Assembly: GCF_900105245.1 (NCBI RefSeq)
Contig: NZ_FNSZ01000001.1
Location: forward strand, 7,934,001 to 7,998,000
Source: Streptomyces sp. 1222.5
GTDB lineage: Bacteria; Actinomycetota; Actinomycetes; Streptomycetales; Streptomycetaceae
DNA length: 64,000 nucleotides
Reading direction: 5' to 3'
The position numbers and the translations under genes are program-made. Shown here one piece after another: positions 17,750 to 26,838 of this stretch (the stretch's first letter is position 1; each line of letters opens with the position of its first letter). Under the pieces are notes generated by a model. The model saw only the letters and a list, made by a program, of their open reading frames with translations. It had not been told where the DNA came from and ran no database searches.

Positions 17750-18783
17750 CGCGGCCTCCTCAGGAAACTGCCCACGGCGAGCGCGGTCAGCGAGACGGCG
17801 GCCAGCGCGGCGTGCCGCCACATGTCGGGCAGGTCCCGGGTGGTGACCTGGGGGTCCGGGGGCAGCCCGTAGACCTCGGGCTCGTCCAGCAGCAGGAAGA
17901 ACGCTCCGTCGCCGCCGACCCCGTCGTCCGGACTCTCGCCGTAGAGGCGGGCGTCGGTGACACCGGCCGCGTGCAGCTGCCCCACCCGGGCCTGCGCGCG
18001 CTCGCGGAGTTCGTCCAGCGGGCCGAACTGGATGGACTCCGTCGGGCAGGCCTTGGCGCAGGCGGGTTCCATGCCGACGCCGAGCCGGTCGTAGCACAGC
18101 GTGCACTTCCACACCCGGCCGTCGTCCTTGCGCTGGTCGATGACGCCGTAGGGGCAGGCGGGCACGCAGTACCCGCAGCCGTTGCAGATGTCCTCCTGCA
18201 CGACGACCGTGCCGAACTCGGTGCGGAACAGGGAACCCGTGGGGCAGACGTCCAGGCAGGCGGCGTGCGTGCAGTGCTTGCACACGTCCGAGGCCATCAG
18301 CCAGCGCAGCTCGGTGCGGCCGTCGGGGGAGACGGGGGAGATCTCGCCGGCGGGAGCGCCCGGGGGAGCCTCGTCGGGCGGGGGAGCGGTGGCGCCCGGC
18401 CCGGGTGACGCGGCGTCGGTGCCGAGCCGGGAGGCCGCCGCGAACACGTCGACGTCGTCGTGCGCCACCCCCGGCTCCTGCCCGCGGAACGGCTTGCGCT
18501 GCTCGATGAAGGCGACGTGCCGCCAGGTGTCGGCGCCGAGCCCCTGCGTGTTGTCGTACGACATGCCGGTCAGTTCGAGCCCGTCCTCCGGGACGGCGTT
18601 CCACTCCTTGCACGCCACCTCGCACGCCTTGCAGCCGATGCACACCGAGGTGTCGGTGAAGAATCCCATCCGCGCCGGAGCGTCCGGATAGCCGGCCGCT
18701 CCGGCCACGTCCGGCTCCGGGCCGTACAGCAGATTGCGGTGGGCCTCGTCCCCGCTCGTGCCGTGCCTGGTGGTCCCGCTCAT
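17746..18783 (-). CDS. fdhB: Formate dehydrogenase iron-sulfur subunit
   Basis: A 345-residue electron-transfer subunit with four cysteine clusters expected to bind four [4Fe-4S] centres: CIGCKACEVACKEW, CKHCTHAACLDVCPTG, CNGCGYCVPACPYGV and CTLCYDRLGVGMEPACAKAC. A Pro/Gly-rich insert of about 60 residues separates the first cluster from the second. The C-terminus has one membrane helix (HAALAAVSLTALAVGSFL), as in FdnH/HybA-type subunits. GGAGGAGG lies ahead of ATG 18783. It is the first gene of the fdhB-fdhC pair; fdhA lies further along in the same direction, beyond the HAD gene. Confidence 0.92.
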   Translation of the reverse strand: MSGTTRHGTSGDEAHRNLLYGPEPDVAGAAGYPDAPARMGFFTDTSVCIGCKACEVACKEWNAVPEDGLELTGMSYDNTQGLGADTWRHVAFIEQRKPFRGQEPGVAHDDVDVFAAASRLGTDAASPGPGATAPPPDEAPPGAPAGEISPVSPDGRTELRWLMASDVCKHCTHAACLDVCPTGSLFRTEFGTVVVQEDICNGCGYCVPACPYGVIDQRKDDGRVWKCTLCYDRLGVGMEPACAKACPTESIQFGPLDELRERAQARVGQLHAAGVTDARLYGESPDDGVGGDGAFFLLLDEPEVYGLPPDPQVTTRDLPDMWRHAALAAVSLTALAVGSFLRRPR

Positions 18784-19342
18784 GCCGCGCCTCCTCCCGG
18801 CGCGAAGGGAGACGACCGCCGCTCGGCGGACACGGCCGCCGTGCGCTCGCCCTCCGCCCGGTGCCGGGTCCTCGCTCCTCGTGCCCGCTCATCGAGCCTG
18901 GCACGGGTGCCCCACCGCCGCGCGCCCGAAACGACCGGGGCGGTCGGCGGTCCGCACGGCCGGGCCGTTTGCGTCCGGCGCGGGGTGGCTGCCCGGTGCC
19001 CGGGCGGGGGCCGGGGCCCTGTGCGCGGCCGGCGCGGACCGGTCCCGCCGTACGGCCGGGGCGGCGAGGCACGCCTCCGCCGTCGCCCTGGGAAAACTCT
19101 GGCGAGTACCCGGTCGGCAGGCCCTCATGCCTGTCCCGACCGCCGAGTTTCATGATCGTCAACGGTTGGCCGAATGCTTTGTCCACGGGCGTGAAGGTGG
19201 GTTACCCTGCGACGTATTTTCTCATCGGGCAAATCCGTGAACTGCGGAAATGCACACACCACTAGCCGGGTCAGGCCGCGTGCCCGGCATTGGTTCCGAG
19301 CCCTTGGCACGAGGGCTCCTGGGGAGCGGAACGAGGGTGCGC
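18784..19342. other. Divergent intergenic region between fdhB and the hybrid kinase
   Basis: This 559-bp spacer has no convincing gene. Its last ~120 bases are less GC-rich. TTGTCC (19179-19184), an 18-base gap and TACCCT (19203-19208) resemble a HrdB-type promoter pointing at the kinase gene. No clear operator or riboswitch was seen for fdhB. Confidence 0.4.
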
Positions 19343-22300
19343 ATGGCCGGCAAGGCTACCGGGACGATCGACGCCGTCCCGGGTGACCAGGAACTGAGAC
19401 GACTGCTCGCGGGACTGACCGCGGTGCGCGACGGAGACTTCGGCACCCGACTGCCGGACGACTCCACCGGGCTGATGGGGGACATCGCCACCGTCTTCAA
19501 CGGCATGGTGGACCAGCTGTCGGTGTTCACCTCCGAAGTCACCCGCGTGGCCCGGGAAGTGGGCACCGAGGGGACCCTCGGCGGCCAGGCGCAGGTGCCG
19601 GGCGTCTCCGGGACCTGGGCCGACCTGACCGATTCCGTCAACGCGATGGCGGGCAACCTCACCACACAGGTCCGTGACATCGCCCAGGTCGCCACCGCCG
19701 TGGCCAAGGGCGACCTGTCGCAGAAGATCGACGTTCCCGCACGCGGCGAGATCCTTCAGCTGAAGGAGACCGTCAACACGATGGTCGACCAGCTCTCCGC
19801 CTTCGCGGACGAGGTGACCCGCGTGGCGCGCGAGGTCGGCACCGAGGGCCGCCTGGGGGGTCAGGCGCAGGTGCCCGGGGTCGCCGGTGTCTGGCGCGAC
19901 CTGACGGACTCGGTGAACTTCATGGCCGGGAACCTGACGGCGCAGGTGCGCAACGTCGCCCAGGTGACCACCGCGGTGGCGCAGGGCGACCTGTCGCAGA
20001 AGATCACCGTGGACGCGCGGGGCGAGATCCTGGAGCTGAAGAGCACCATCAACACGATGGTCGACCAGCTCTCCGCGTTCGCCGACGAGGTCACCCGGGT
20101 CGCGCGCGAGGTCGGCACCGAGGGCCGCCTGGGGGGTCAGGCGGACGTCAAGGGCGTGAAGGGCACCTGGCGCGACCTGACGGACTCGGTGAACTTCATG
20201 GCCGGGAACCTGACGGCGCAGGTGCGCAACGTCGCCCAGGTCGCCACCGCGGTGGCGCAGGGCGACCTGTCGCAGAAGATCACCGTGGACGCGCGGGGCG
20301 AGATCCTGGAGCTGAAGAGCACCATCAACACGATGGTCGACCAGCTCTCGGGCTTCGCGGACGAGGTCACCCGGGTGGCCCGCGAGGTGGGCACCGAGGG
20401 CCGGCTCGGCGGCCAGGCCCAGGTGCGCGGGGTCGCCGGCACCTGGAAGGACCTCACCGACAACGTCAACGTGATGGCGTCCAACCTGACCGGCCAGGTC
20501 CGCTCCATCGCCCAGGTCGCCACCGCCGTCGCCAAGGGCGACCTCTCTCAGAAGATCACCGTCGAGGCGAAGGGCGAGGTCGCGGCCCTCGCCGACGTCA
20601 TCAACACCATGGTCGACACCCTCTCCGCGTTCGCGGACGAGGTGACCCGGGTGGCCCGCGAGGTGGGCACCGAGGGCCGGCTCGGCGGCCAGGCGCACGT
20701 GCCCAACGTGGCCGGCACCTGGAAGGACCTGACCGACAACGTCAACTCCATGGCCAACAACCTCACCGGGCAGGTGCGCAACATCGCCCTGGTGACCACC
20801 GCCGTGGCCAAGGGCGACCTGTCCAAGAAGATCGACGTCGACGCGCGCGGCGAGATCCTGGAGCTGAAGACCACCATCAACACGATGGTCGACCAGCTCT
20901 CCGCGTTCGCCGACGAGGTCACCCGGGTGGCCCGCGAGGTGGGCACCGAGGGCCGGCTCGGCGGCCAGGCCGAGGTCGAGGGCGTCTCCGGCACCTGGAA
21001 GCGCCTCACCGAGAACGTGAACGAACTCGCCGGGAACCTCACCCGGCAGGTCCGCGCCATCGCCGACGTGGCCAGCGCCGTCGCCGAGGGCGACCTGACC
21101 CGGTCCATCACCGTCGACGCCTCCGGCGAGGTCGCCGACCTCAAGGACAACATCAACTCCATGGTGGAGTCCCTGCGCGAGACCACCCAGGCCAACCAGG
21201 AACAGGACTGGCTGAAGACCAACCTCGCCCGGATCTCCGGCCTGATGCAGGGCCATCGCGACCTGCCCGTCGTCGCCGAGCTCATCATGGACGAGCTGGT
21301 GCCCCAGGTGTCCGCCCAGTACGGCGCGTTCTACCTGGCCGAGGAGGGCGCGGCCGGACCCGAACTGGGACTCGTCGGCGCCTACGGCCGGCCCGAGGAG
21401 GACAGCCGCCCCGTCCGGATGTCCTTCGGCCGCTCGCTGGTCGGCCAGGCCGCGCGCAGCCGCCGCACCATCGCCGTCGACGAGCTGCCGCCCGGGTACG
21501 TCACCATCTCCTCCGGACTCGGACAGGTCGAGCCGACCGCGCTGCTGCTGCTCCCGATCGTCTTCGAGGAGCAGGTCCTCGGCGTCATCGAGCTGGCCTC
21601 GGTCACCCGGTTCACCCAGATCCAGCGGGACTTCCTCCAGCAGCTCGTGGACACCATCGGCGTCAACGTCAACACCATCGTCGCCAACGCCCGCACCGAC
21701 GAACTCCTCCAGGAGTCGCAGCGCCTCACCAGCGAACTCCAGTACCGCTCCGCGGAGTTGCAGGCCCGCCAGGAGGAACTGCAACAGTCCAACGCCGAAC
21801 TGGAGGAGAAGGCCTCGCTGCTGGCCGAGCAGAACCGCGACATCGAGGCGAAGAACCTGCAGATCGAGCAGGCCCGGCAGGAACTGGAGGCGCGCGCCCA
21901 GCAGCTGTCGCTCGCCTCGAAGTACAAGTCCGAGTTCCTCGCCAACATGAGCCACGAGCTGCGCACCCCGCTCAACAGCCTCCTCATCCTGGCCCAGCTG
22001 CTGGCCCAGAACCCCTCCCGCAACCTCACCCCGAAGCAGGTCGAGTACGCGGGCATCATCCACTCCGCCGGCTCGGACCTGCTCCAGCTGATCAACGACA
22101 TCCTGGACCTGTCCAAGGTCGAGGCCGGCAAGATGGACGTGACGCCGGAGCGGGTCCCGCTGCGCCAGCTCATCGAGTACGTCGAGGCCACCTTCCAGCC
22201 GATGACCTCGCAGAAGAGCCTCGACTTCACCATCGCCACGGCCCCCGGCGCCCCCGCCGACCTGCTCACCGACGACTCCCGGCTCCGGCAGATCCTGCGC

Positions 22301-23605
22301 AACCTGCTGTCCAACGCCGTCAAGTTCACCGAGCAGGGCGGAGTCGAACTGCGCGTCGAGCCCGCCTCCGACGACGAGGTCCCCGCAGGCGTGGTCCGCG
22401 GCGGCGCGGTCGTCGCCTTCCGGGTGAAGGACACCGGCATCGGCATCCCGGAACAGCAACTGGAGACCATCTTCGGCGCGTTCCAGCAGGCGGACGGCAC
22501 CACCAGCCGCAAGTACGGCGGCACCGGCCTCGGCCTGTCCATCACCCGCGAGATCGCCCACCTCCTCGGCGGCGCCGTCAGCGTCGACAGCACCCCCGGC
22601 AAGGGCAGCACCTTCACCCTCTTCCTGCCCGTTGCACGGCCGGACTTCGAGGAGGTGCTGCGCATCGGCCGCGGCGCACCCAAGCAGGCCGAACTGCCGA
22701 CGGCGGACGGCACGAGCGGGCACGAACTCACCGCGGGAACACCGCTCGTCACCGCCAAGCGGCAGCGCTCGCGCCGTCTGCTGGTCGTCGAGGAGCGCCC
22801 GCGCGGCCTGCTGACCCTCGTCGCCGAGAGCGTGGTCAGGGACCTCGCGCACAACCGGGCCGACGGCGGCGGCACACCCGTCGAGATCATCACCGCGGTC
22901 GGCGCCCAGGAGGCGGCCGGCGCTCTCGCCGCCGAGCCGTGCCACTGCGTGGTCGTCGAACTGGGCGTGCCCGACGGCGAGTCCGCCCACTTCCTGGAAG
23001 CCCTGCGCGGGGACTCCGCCCTGGCGAGCGTCCCCGTCCTGGTGCACAGCTCCCACCGCACCGAGCAGACGGCCGACGGGGCGGACGGACCGCTGGAGTA
23101 CCTCTACAGCCTCGACGAACTGCGCGAGCGGATCGCGCTGCACCTCTCGGCCGAGGAACCCGGCGAGGTCCTCACCCTGGTCCGCAACGACGAACCGCAG
23201 ATCACGGCACCGCACCTGATCGACGAGCACACCCGCGGCCGTACCGTCCTCGTCGTCGACGACGACGCCCGCAACCTGTTCGCGCTGAGCGGCATCCTCG
23301 AACTGCACGGCTTCCGGGTGCTGCACGCCGAGAACGGCCGCAAGGGCATCGAGACGCTGATGAACAATCCGGACGTCGAACTCGTTCTGATGGACGTGAT
23401 GATGCCCGAGATGGACGGGTACACGGCCACGGCGGAGATCCGGAAGATGCCGCTGTACGCGGAACTGCCGGTCATCGCCGTGACGGCCAAGGCCATGCAG
23501 GGCGACCGGGAGAAGAGCCTCGCCTCCGGCGCCAGCGACTACGTGACGAAACCGGTGGACACCCATGACCTCATCGCCTGCGTCCGACGCTGGCTCCCGG
23601 CATGA
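19343..23605 (+). CDS. Cytosolic hybrid histidine kinase with HAMP array
   Basis: 1420 residues, no membrane helix. Order: one degenerate HAMP (about 15-70); six 92-residue HAMP units (about 73-625), each carrying variants of FADEVTRVAREVGTEGRLGG and AVAKGDLSQKI; a GAF domain (about 625-790); a Gln/Glu-rich coiled coil; HisKA with the phospho-accepting His871 in MSHELRTPLNS; HATPase_c with NAVKFTEQGG and DTGIGIP; a degenerate receiver near 1130-1240 with no usual acidic pocket; and a true receiver with Asp1351 in LMDVMMPEMDGY. The layout resembles fungal group III kinases and the Streptomyces osmoadaptation kinase OsaA. ATG 19343 has GAGGG upstream; ATG 19250 is in frame but lacks a site. The PP2C sensor gene follows 49 bp later. 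Confidence 0.93.
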   Translation: MAGKATGTIDAVPGDQELRRLLAGLTAVRDGDFGTRLPDDSTGLMGDIATVFNGMVDQLSVFTSEVTRVAREVGTEGTLGGQAQVPGVSGTWADLTDSVNAMAGNLTTQVRDIAQVATAVAKGDLSQKIDVPARGEILQLKETVNTMVDQLSAFADEVTRVAREVGTEGRLGGQAQVPGVAGVWRDLTDSVNFMAGNLTAQVRNVAQVTTAVAQGDLSQKITVDARGEILELKSTINTMVDQLSAFADEVTRVAREVGTEGRLGGQADVKGVKGTWRDLTDSVNFMAGNLTAQVRNVAQVATAVAQGDLSQKITVDARGEILELKSTINTMVDQLSGFADEVTRVAREVGTEGRLGGQAQVRGVAGTWKDLTDNVNVMASNLTGQVRSIAQVATAVAKGDLSQKITVEAKGEVAALADVINTMVDTLSAFADEVTRVAREVGTEGRLGGQAHVPNVAGTWKDLTDNVNSMANNLTGQVRNIALVTTAVAKGDLSKKIDVDARGEILELKTTINTMVDQLSAFADEVTRVAREVGTEGRLGGQAEVEGVSGTWKRLTENVNELAGNLTRQVRAIADVASAVAEGDLTRSITVDASGEVADLKDNINSMVESLRETTQANQEQDWLKTNLARISGLMQGHRDLPVVAELIMDELVPQVSAQYGAFYLAEEGAAGPELGLVGAYGRPEEDSRPVRMSFGRSLVGQAARSRRTIAVDELPPGYVTISSGLGQVEPTALLLLPIVFEEQVLGVIELASVTRFTQIQRDFLQQLVDTIGVNVNTIVANARTDELLQESQRLTSELQYRSAELQARQEELQQSNAELEEKASLLAEQNRDIEAKNLQIEQARQELEARAQQLSLASKYKSEFLANMSHELRTPLNSLLILAQLLAQNPSRNLTPKQVEYAGIIHSAGSDLLQLINDILDLSKVEAGKMDVTPERVPLRQLIEYVEATFQPMTSQKSLDFTIATAPGAPADLLTDDSRLRQILRNLLSNAVKFTEQGGVELRVEPASDDEVPAGVVRGGAVVAFRVKDTGIGIPEQQLETIFGAFQQADGTTSRKYGGTGLGLSITREIAHLLGGAVSVDSTPGKGSTFTLFLPVARPDFEEVLRIGRGAPKQAELPTADGTSGHELTAGTPLVTAKRQRSRRLLVVEERPRGLLTLVAESVVRDLAHNRADGGGTPVEIITAVGAQEAAGALAAEPCHCVVVELGVPDGESAHFLEALRGDSALASVPVLVHSSHRTEQTADGADGPLEYLYSLDELRERIALHLSAEEPGEVLTLVRNDEPQITAPHLIDEHTRGRTVLVVDDDARNLFALSGILELHGFRVLHAENGRKGIETLMNNPDVELVLMDVMMPEMDGYTATAEIRKMPLYAELPVIAVTAKAMQGDREKSLASGASDYVTKPVDTHDLIACVRRWLPA
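19561..21216 (+). repeat. Six tandem 276-bp coding repeats (HAMP units)
   Basis: Units begin near 19561, 19837, 20113, 20389, 20665 and 20941, exactly 276 bp (92 codons) apart. Copies 2 and 3 are almost identical at DNA level for long stretches, including the segments reading NFMAGNLTAQVRNVAQV and DARGEILELKSTINTMVDQL. Recombination could change the copy number in frame. Confidence 0.9.
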
Positions 23606-23654
23606 GGACGGCACGGCCCGCCCACCCGTTCGCACGCCGAGGAGTACGGACCAG

Positions 23655-26078
23655 GTGACCACCCAGGAGCCCGCCGCGGGACCGGACGCGTTCGCCGGCC
23701 TGCCCGTCCAGATGCCCTCGCTCGACGCCCTCCTGGCCGACGCCCCGACCGGCTCGCCGGTCGGCAGGCTCGCCGCCACCGTCGAGCGGCTGCGCCGCGA
23801 GGTGCGGACGGCGCAGGCGGAGGCCGAGGGCCGGGCGCTGATCGAGCTGGCCAAGGGCATCCTCGTCGAACGCCTCGGCTGCGGCCCCGCCCAGGCCGCC
23901 CGCCAGCTCGCCGAACTCACCGAGCAGTCCCAGGTGACCCCGCTCGAATTCGCGGTGGAGGTCATCAACCAGGCCGCCCGGGACCGCGTCTCGGAGGTGA
24001 CCGAGGCGTTCCTGTCCCTCGCCGCGGAACCGGCCGTGGACGTCGAGGAATCGGCCGCCGTCCGGCTGCGCGCCGCCGAGAGCGGTGTCCTCGCCGCGAC
24101 GGACGCCCAGGCGATGGCCGACTCGCTGCTGGAACACGCCCTGCGGCCGCTCGGCGCGGAGGCGGTGGCGATCTGGGCGGCCGGCTCGGACGGCTCGCTG
24201 ACCCTCGCGGGCAGCGCCGGTTTCCCACCGGGCGAGGCGGCTCGCTGGCGGTACGTGCCGCCCGACGTGGCCACCGTGGCCCGGCGCGGCCTGACCGAGC
24301 CGGACGGGCAGTGGCTGTCCTCGCTGGCCACCTCGGGGCTGCCCACCGTCGGCCGCCGCGAGTACGCCGACGGCGCCCGGATCGCCGTACCCGCCGGCGC
24401 GGGCGGCCGGATCCACGGTGTGCTGGAGATCGCCTGGCCGGGGCCGGAGGAGCCGCTGCCGCGACCGGTGGTCCGGCAGGTCGAGGCCCTCGCCGAGCTG
24501 TGCGCCCACACGCTGGAGAGCTTCGCGGTGCCGCCCGGCGCCGGGCCCGAACTCCGGCTGCTGCCCGACGTGGTGGAACTGATGGACCTGGCGGACGGTC
24601 TCCACGACCCCGCCCTGGTGCTGGTCCCCTACCTCGACGACTCCGGGCAGCTCGTCGACTTCCGCATCCAGCACGTCAACGAACGCTTCCTCGACCCGGC
24701 GGGCCGGCCCCGGGCCGTCGTCAACGGCGCACTGCTGCTGGAGGCCTATCCGATGGCCGCCGGCGCCAGCGAACTCTTCCAGCGGGTCGAGCGGGTCTAC
24801 GCCACGGGCGAGCCGTTCCGCGCCCGCCGCATGCGGCTCACCGCCCTGGTCGACGAGGTGCCGCTGTCGGCCGTCGCCGACATCAGCGTCAGCCGCCACG
24901 GCTCCAGCGTGCTGCTCATCTGGCGGATCGAGGACGAGGCGGCACGCCTGGCCAGCCTGCTCCAGAACGCCCAGCGGCTCGGCCGCATCGGCGGTTTCGA
25001 GGAGAACCTGCTCACCGGTGAGATCACCTGGAACGGCCAGCTGTTCGGCCTCTACGGCCGGCCCCCCACCAGCCCCCCGGTCGCGCTGGAGGAGCTGCCC
25101 GCGCACGCCCATCCGGACGACGCCGTCCCCATCCGCCGCTTCCTGCGCACCGTGCTGCACCACGGCAGGCCCGCGTCGGCCGCGTTCCGGCTGCTGCGCC
25201 CGGACGGCGTGACCCGGCACATGCGGGTGGTCGCCGAACCGGTGCTCGACACCGACGGCCGGCTGTTCGTCGTGCGCGGCGCCTACCAGGACATCTCCGC
25301 CCAGCACTGGACCGAGGTCGCCCTCGCGGCCACCCGCGACCAGCTGGCCCACACCGAGCAGCAGGCCGACGAACGCAACCGGCTGGCGCTCCAGCTGCAG
25401 CACGCCATCATGCCGCCCGAGCAGACCCCCCTCCAGGTGCCCGACCTCCAGGTCGCGGTGCGCTACCGGCCCGCCGAGACCGAGCAACTGGTCGGCGGCG
25501 ACTGGTACGACACCGTCGTACTGCCCTCCGGGCTGATCCTGCTGTGCGTCGGCGACGTCGCGGGACACGGGATCGAGGCGGCCACCAGCATGGTGGTCCT
25601 GCGCAACGCCCTGCGCGGCCTCGCGGTGACCGGAGCGGGGCCCGCGCAGCTGCTGTCGTGGCTGAACATCGTCGCCCACCATCTGACGGGGGCGGTCACC
25701 GCGACCGCCGTGTGCGGTCTGTACGACGGAGAGCGGCGGACCCTGCGCTGGGCACGGGCGGGCCATCTGCCGCCGGTCCTGGTGCGCGAATCGGAGGCCA
25801 GCACCCTGCCCACGCTCAAGGGCCTGCTGCTGGGCGCCCTGCCGGAGGCGGTCTACGAGGAGACCGAGGTGCAGCTGGCGGCCGGGGACACCCTGCTGAT
25901 GTACACCGACGGCCTGATCGAGCGCCGGGACCGTTCGGTGGAGGAGTCCCTCTCCCATCTGCTGGAGACGGCCCGTTCGGCCCCCAAGGTGCTGGACCAG
26001 CAACTGGACCGGCTGCTCACCTACAGCAGGTCGGACACCGACGACGACACCTGCATCGTGGGCATAAGGGTGGTCTGA
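23655..26078 (+). CDS. ANTAR-sensor-PP2C phosphatase
   Basis: 807 residues. Order: ANTAR-like helical domain (about 35-105, ending LAKGILVERLGCGPAQAARQ and PLEFAVEVINQA), a GAF-like domain (about 135-290), two PAS-like segments (about 310-570, the second followed by VVRGAYQDISAQHW), then a SpoIIE-type PP2C domain (about 570-807) with GGDWYDT, GDVAGHGIEAA, YTDGLIERRD and DDDTCIVGI. It probably dephosphorylates a STAS anti-anti-sigma protein in response to a cytosolic signal. GTG 23655 is chosen, with GAGGAG ten bases upstream; an earlier ATG at 23565 would overlap the kinase gene. ANTAR usually binds RNA, so its place at the N-terminus of a phosphatase is notable. Confidence 0.88.
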   Translation: MTTQEPAAGPDAFAGLPVQMPSLDALLADAPTGSPVGRLAATVERLRREVRTAQAEAEGRALIELAKGILVERLGCGPAQAARQLAELTEQSQVTPLEFAVEVINQAARDRVSEVTEAFLSLAAEPAVDVEESAAVRLRAAESGVLAATDAQAMADSLLEHALRPLGAEAVAIWAAGSDGSLTLAGSAGFPPGEAARWRYVPPDVATVARRGLTEPDGQWLSSLATSGLPTVGRREYADGARIAVPAGAGGRIHGVLEIAWPGPEEPLPRPVVRQVEALAELCAHTLESFAVPPGAGPELRLLPDVVELMDLADGLHDPALVLVPYLDDSGQLVDFRIQHVNERFLDPAGRPRAVVNGALLLEAYPMAAGASELFQRVERVYATGEPFRARRMRLTALVDEVPLSAVADISVSRHGSSVLLIWRIEDEAARLASLLQNAQRLGRIGGFEENLLTGEITWNGQLFGLYGRPPTSPPVALEELPAHAHPDDAVPIRRFLRTVLHHGRPASAAFRLLRPDGVTRHMRVVAEPVLDTDGRLFVVRGAYQDISAQHWTEVALAATRDQLAHTEQQADERNRLALQLQHAIMPPEQTPLQVPDLQVAVRYRPAETEQLVGGDWYDTVVLPSGLILLCVGDVAGHGIEAATSMVVLRNALRGLAVTGAGPAQLLSWLNIVAHHLTGAVTATAVCGLYDGERRTLRWARAGHLPPVLVRESEASTLPTLKGLLLGALPEAVYEETEVQLAAGDTLLMYTDGLIERRDRSVEESLSHLLETARSAPKVLDQQLDRLLTYSRSDTDDDTCIVGIRVV

Positions 26079-26091
26079 GGCGCCGGCGGCC

Positions 26092-26541
26092 TCAGAGGTC
26101 CGCCGCCCCCGTCAGCGGTACCGTCGCGGTGACCCGCTTGCCGCGGGCCAGCCGGGTCACTTCCAGGGCTGTGGCGAGCATCGACACCAGGTTCAGTCCA
26201 TGGCCGCCGACGCGCCGGGGATCCGGTGGGCGCTGCCGGAGCGGCTCGCTGGACGTGTCCGTCACGGAGACGCGCAGCGCGGTGGCACCGGGGAGCAGTT
26301 CGAGACGCAGGGCACAGGGGCCCGGGGCATGCTTCGCCGCGTTGGTGACGAGTTCGCTGACGACGAGCTGGGCATCCTGCACCGAGCGCCGGTCCGGTGC
26401 CGGCCGCGCCCGTCCGAGCAGGTCCGCGACGGCGTCTCTGGCGTCGCCGATGCTGAATACGCCGCTGTCCCAGGTGTGGCTGTAGCGCAGCGGTGCGGGG
26501 CGGTCCTGCGTCGTCGCGTACGTCCTGAGCCGGATGTCCAT
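26092..26541 (-). CDS. RsbW-like ATP-binding protein (anti-sigma-type HATPase)
   Basis: A 149-residue GHKL ATPase domain of the single-domain Streptomyces type. The N-box is LVVSELVTNAAKHAPG and the G-box region is PRRVGGHGLNLVSMLA. Such proteins act as serine kinases or anti-sigma factors in partner switching, opposed by PP2C phosphatases like the convergent neighbour that ends 13 bp away. No sigma or STAS gene is adjacent, so partners must be encoded elsewhere. Confidence 0.87.
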   Translation of the reverse strand: MDIRLRTYATTQDRPAPLRYSHTWDSGVFSIGDARDAVADLLGRARPAPDRRSVQDAQLVVSELVTNAAKHAPGPCALRLELLPGATALRVSVTDTSSEPLRQRPPDPRRVGGHGLNLVSMLATALEVTRLARGKRVTATVPLTGAADL

Positions 26542-26769
26542 ACGTCCTTGCCCTTTTCCTGTGGGGTCAGGGTCCCTTCCTGGTGAAGACGGGGGCCGTG
26601 CCGTCCCAGCTTCGGCTACCCGCTGGACCGTCGATCAAGGGGACGTCCGCGAGTAATCCTCCGGTTGCACACGACCTCCTGATGGGAGTCGGCGCTCGGC
26701 CGACGGGGGTAGGGAGAGCCGCGGACACGTACGGCGAGGCATGCTCGACCGTGCGCGAGCACACACGAC

Positions 26770-26818
26770 GAAACGGGTCCGGGAAACGCCGCGCGAGCGG
26801 ATTTCCCGGACCCGTTTC
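26770..26818 (-). terminator. Strong hairpin terminator after the CsbD-like gene
   Basis: A perfect 17-bp inverted repeat (26770-26786 with 26802-26818) with a 15-base loop starts 20 bp past the CsbD-like stop. Its inner arms carry AAA/TTT. Confidence 0.85.
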
Positions 26819-26838
26819 CCATGCGTGTACGGCCCGAA

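Noticed and set aside
19561..21216. CRISPR-like array or assembly artefact
   Set aside because: Repeats are contiguous coding HAMP units with individual differences; there are no spacers, and the frame is intact.
19271..24511. A very long minus-strand open frame (over 1700 codons) opposite the hybrid kinase
   Set aside because: It mirrors the kinase codons in high-GC DNA, has no family match, and repeats because the sense strand repeats.
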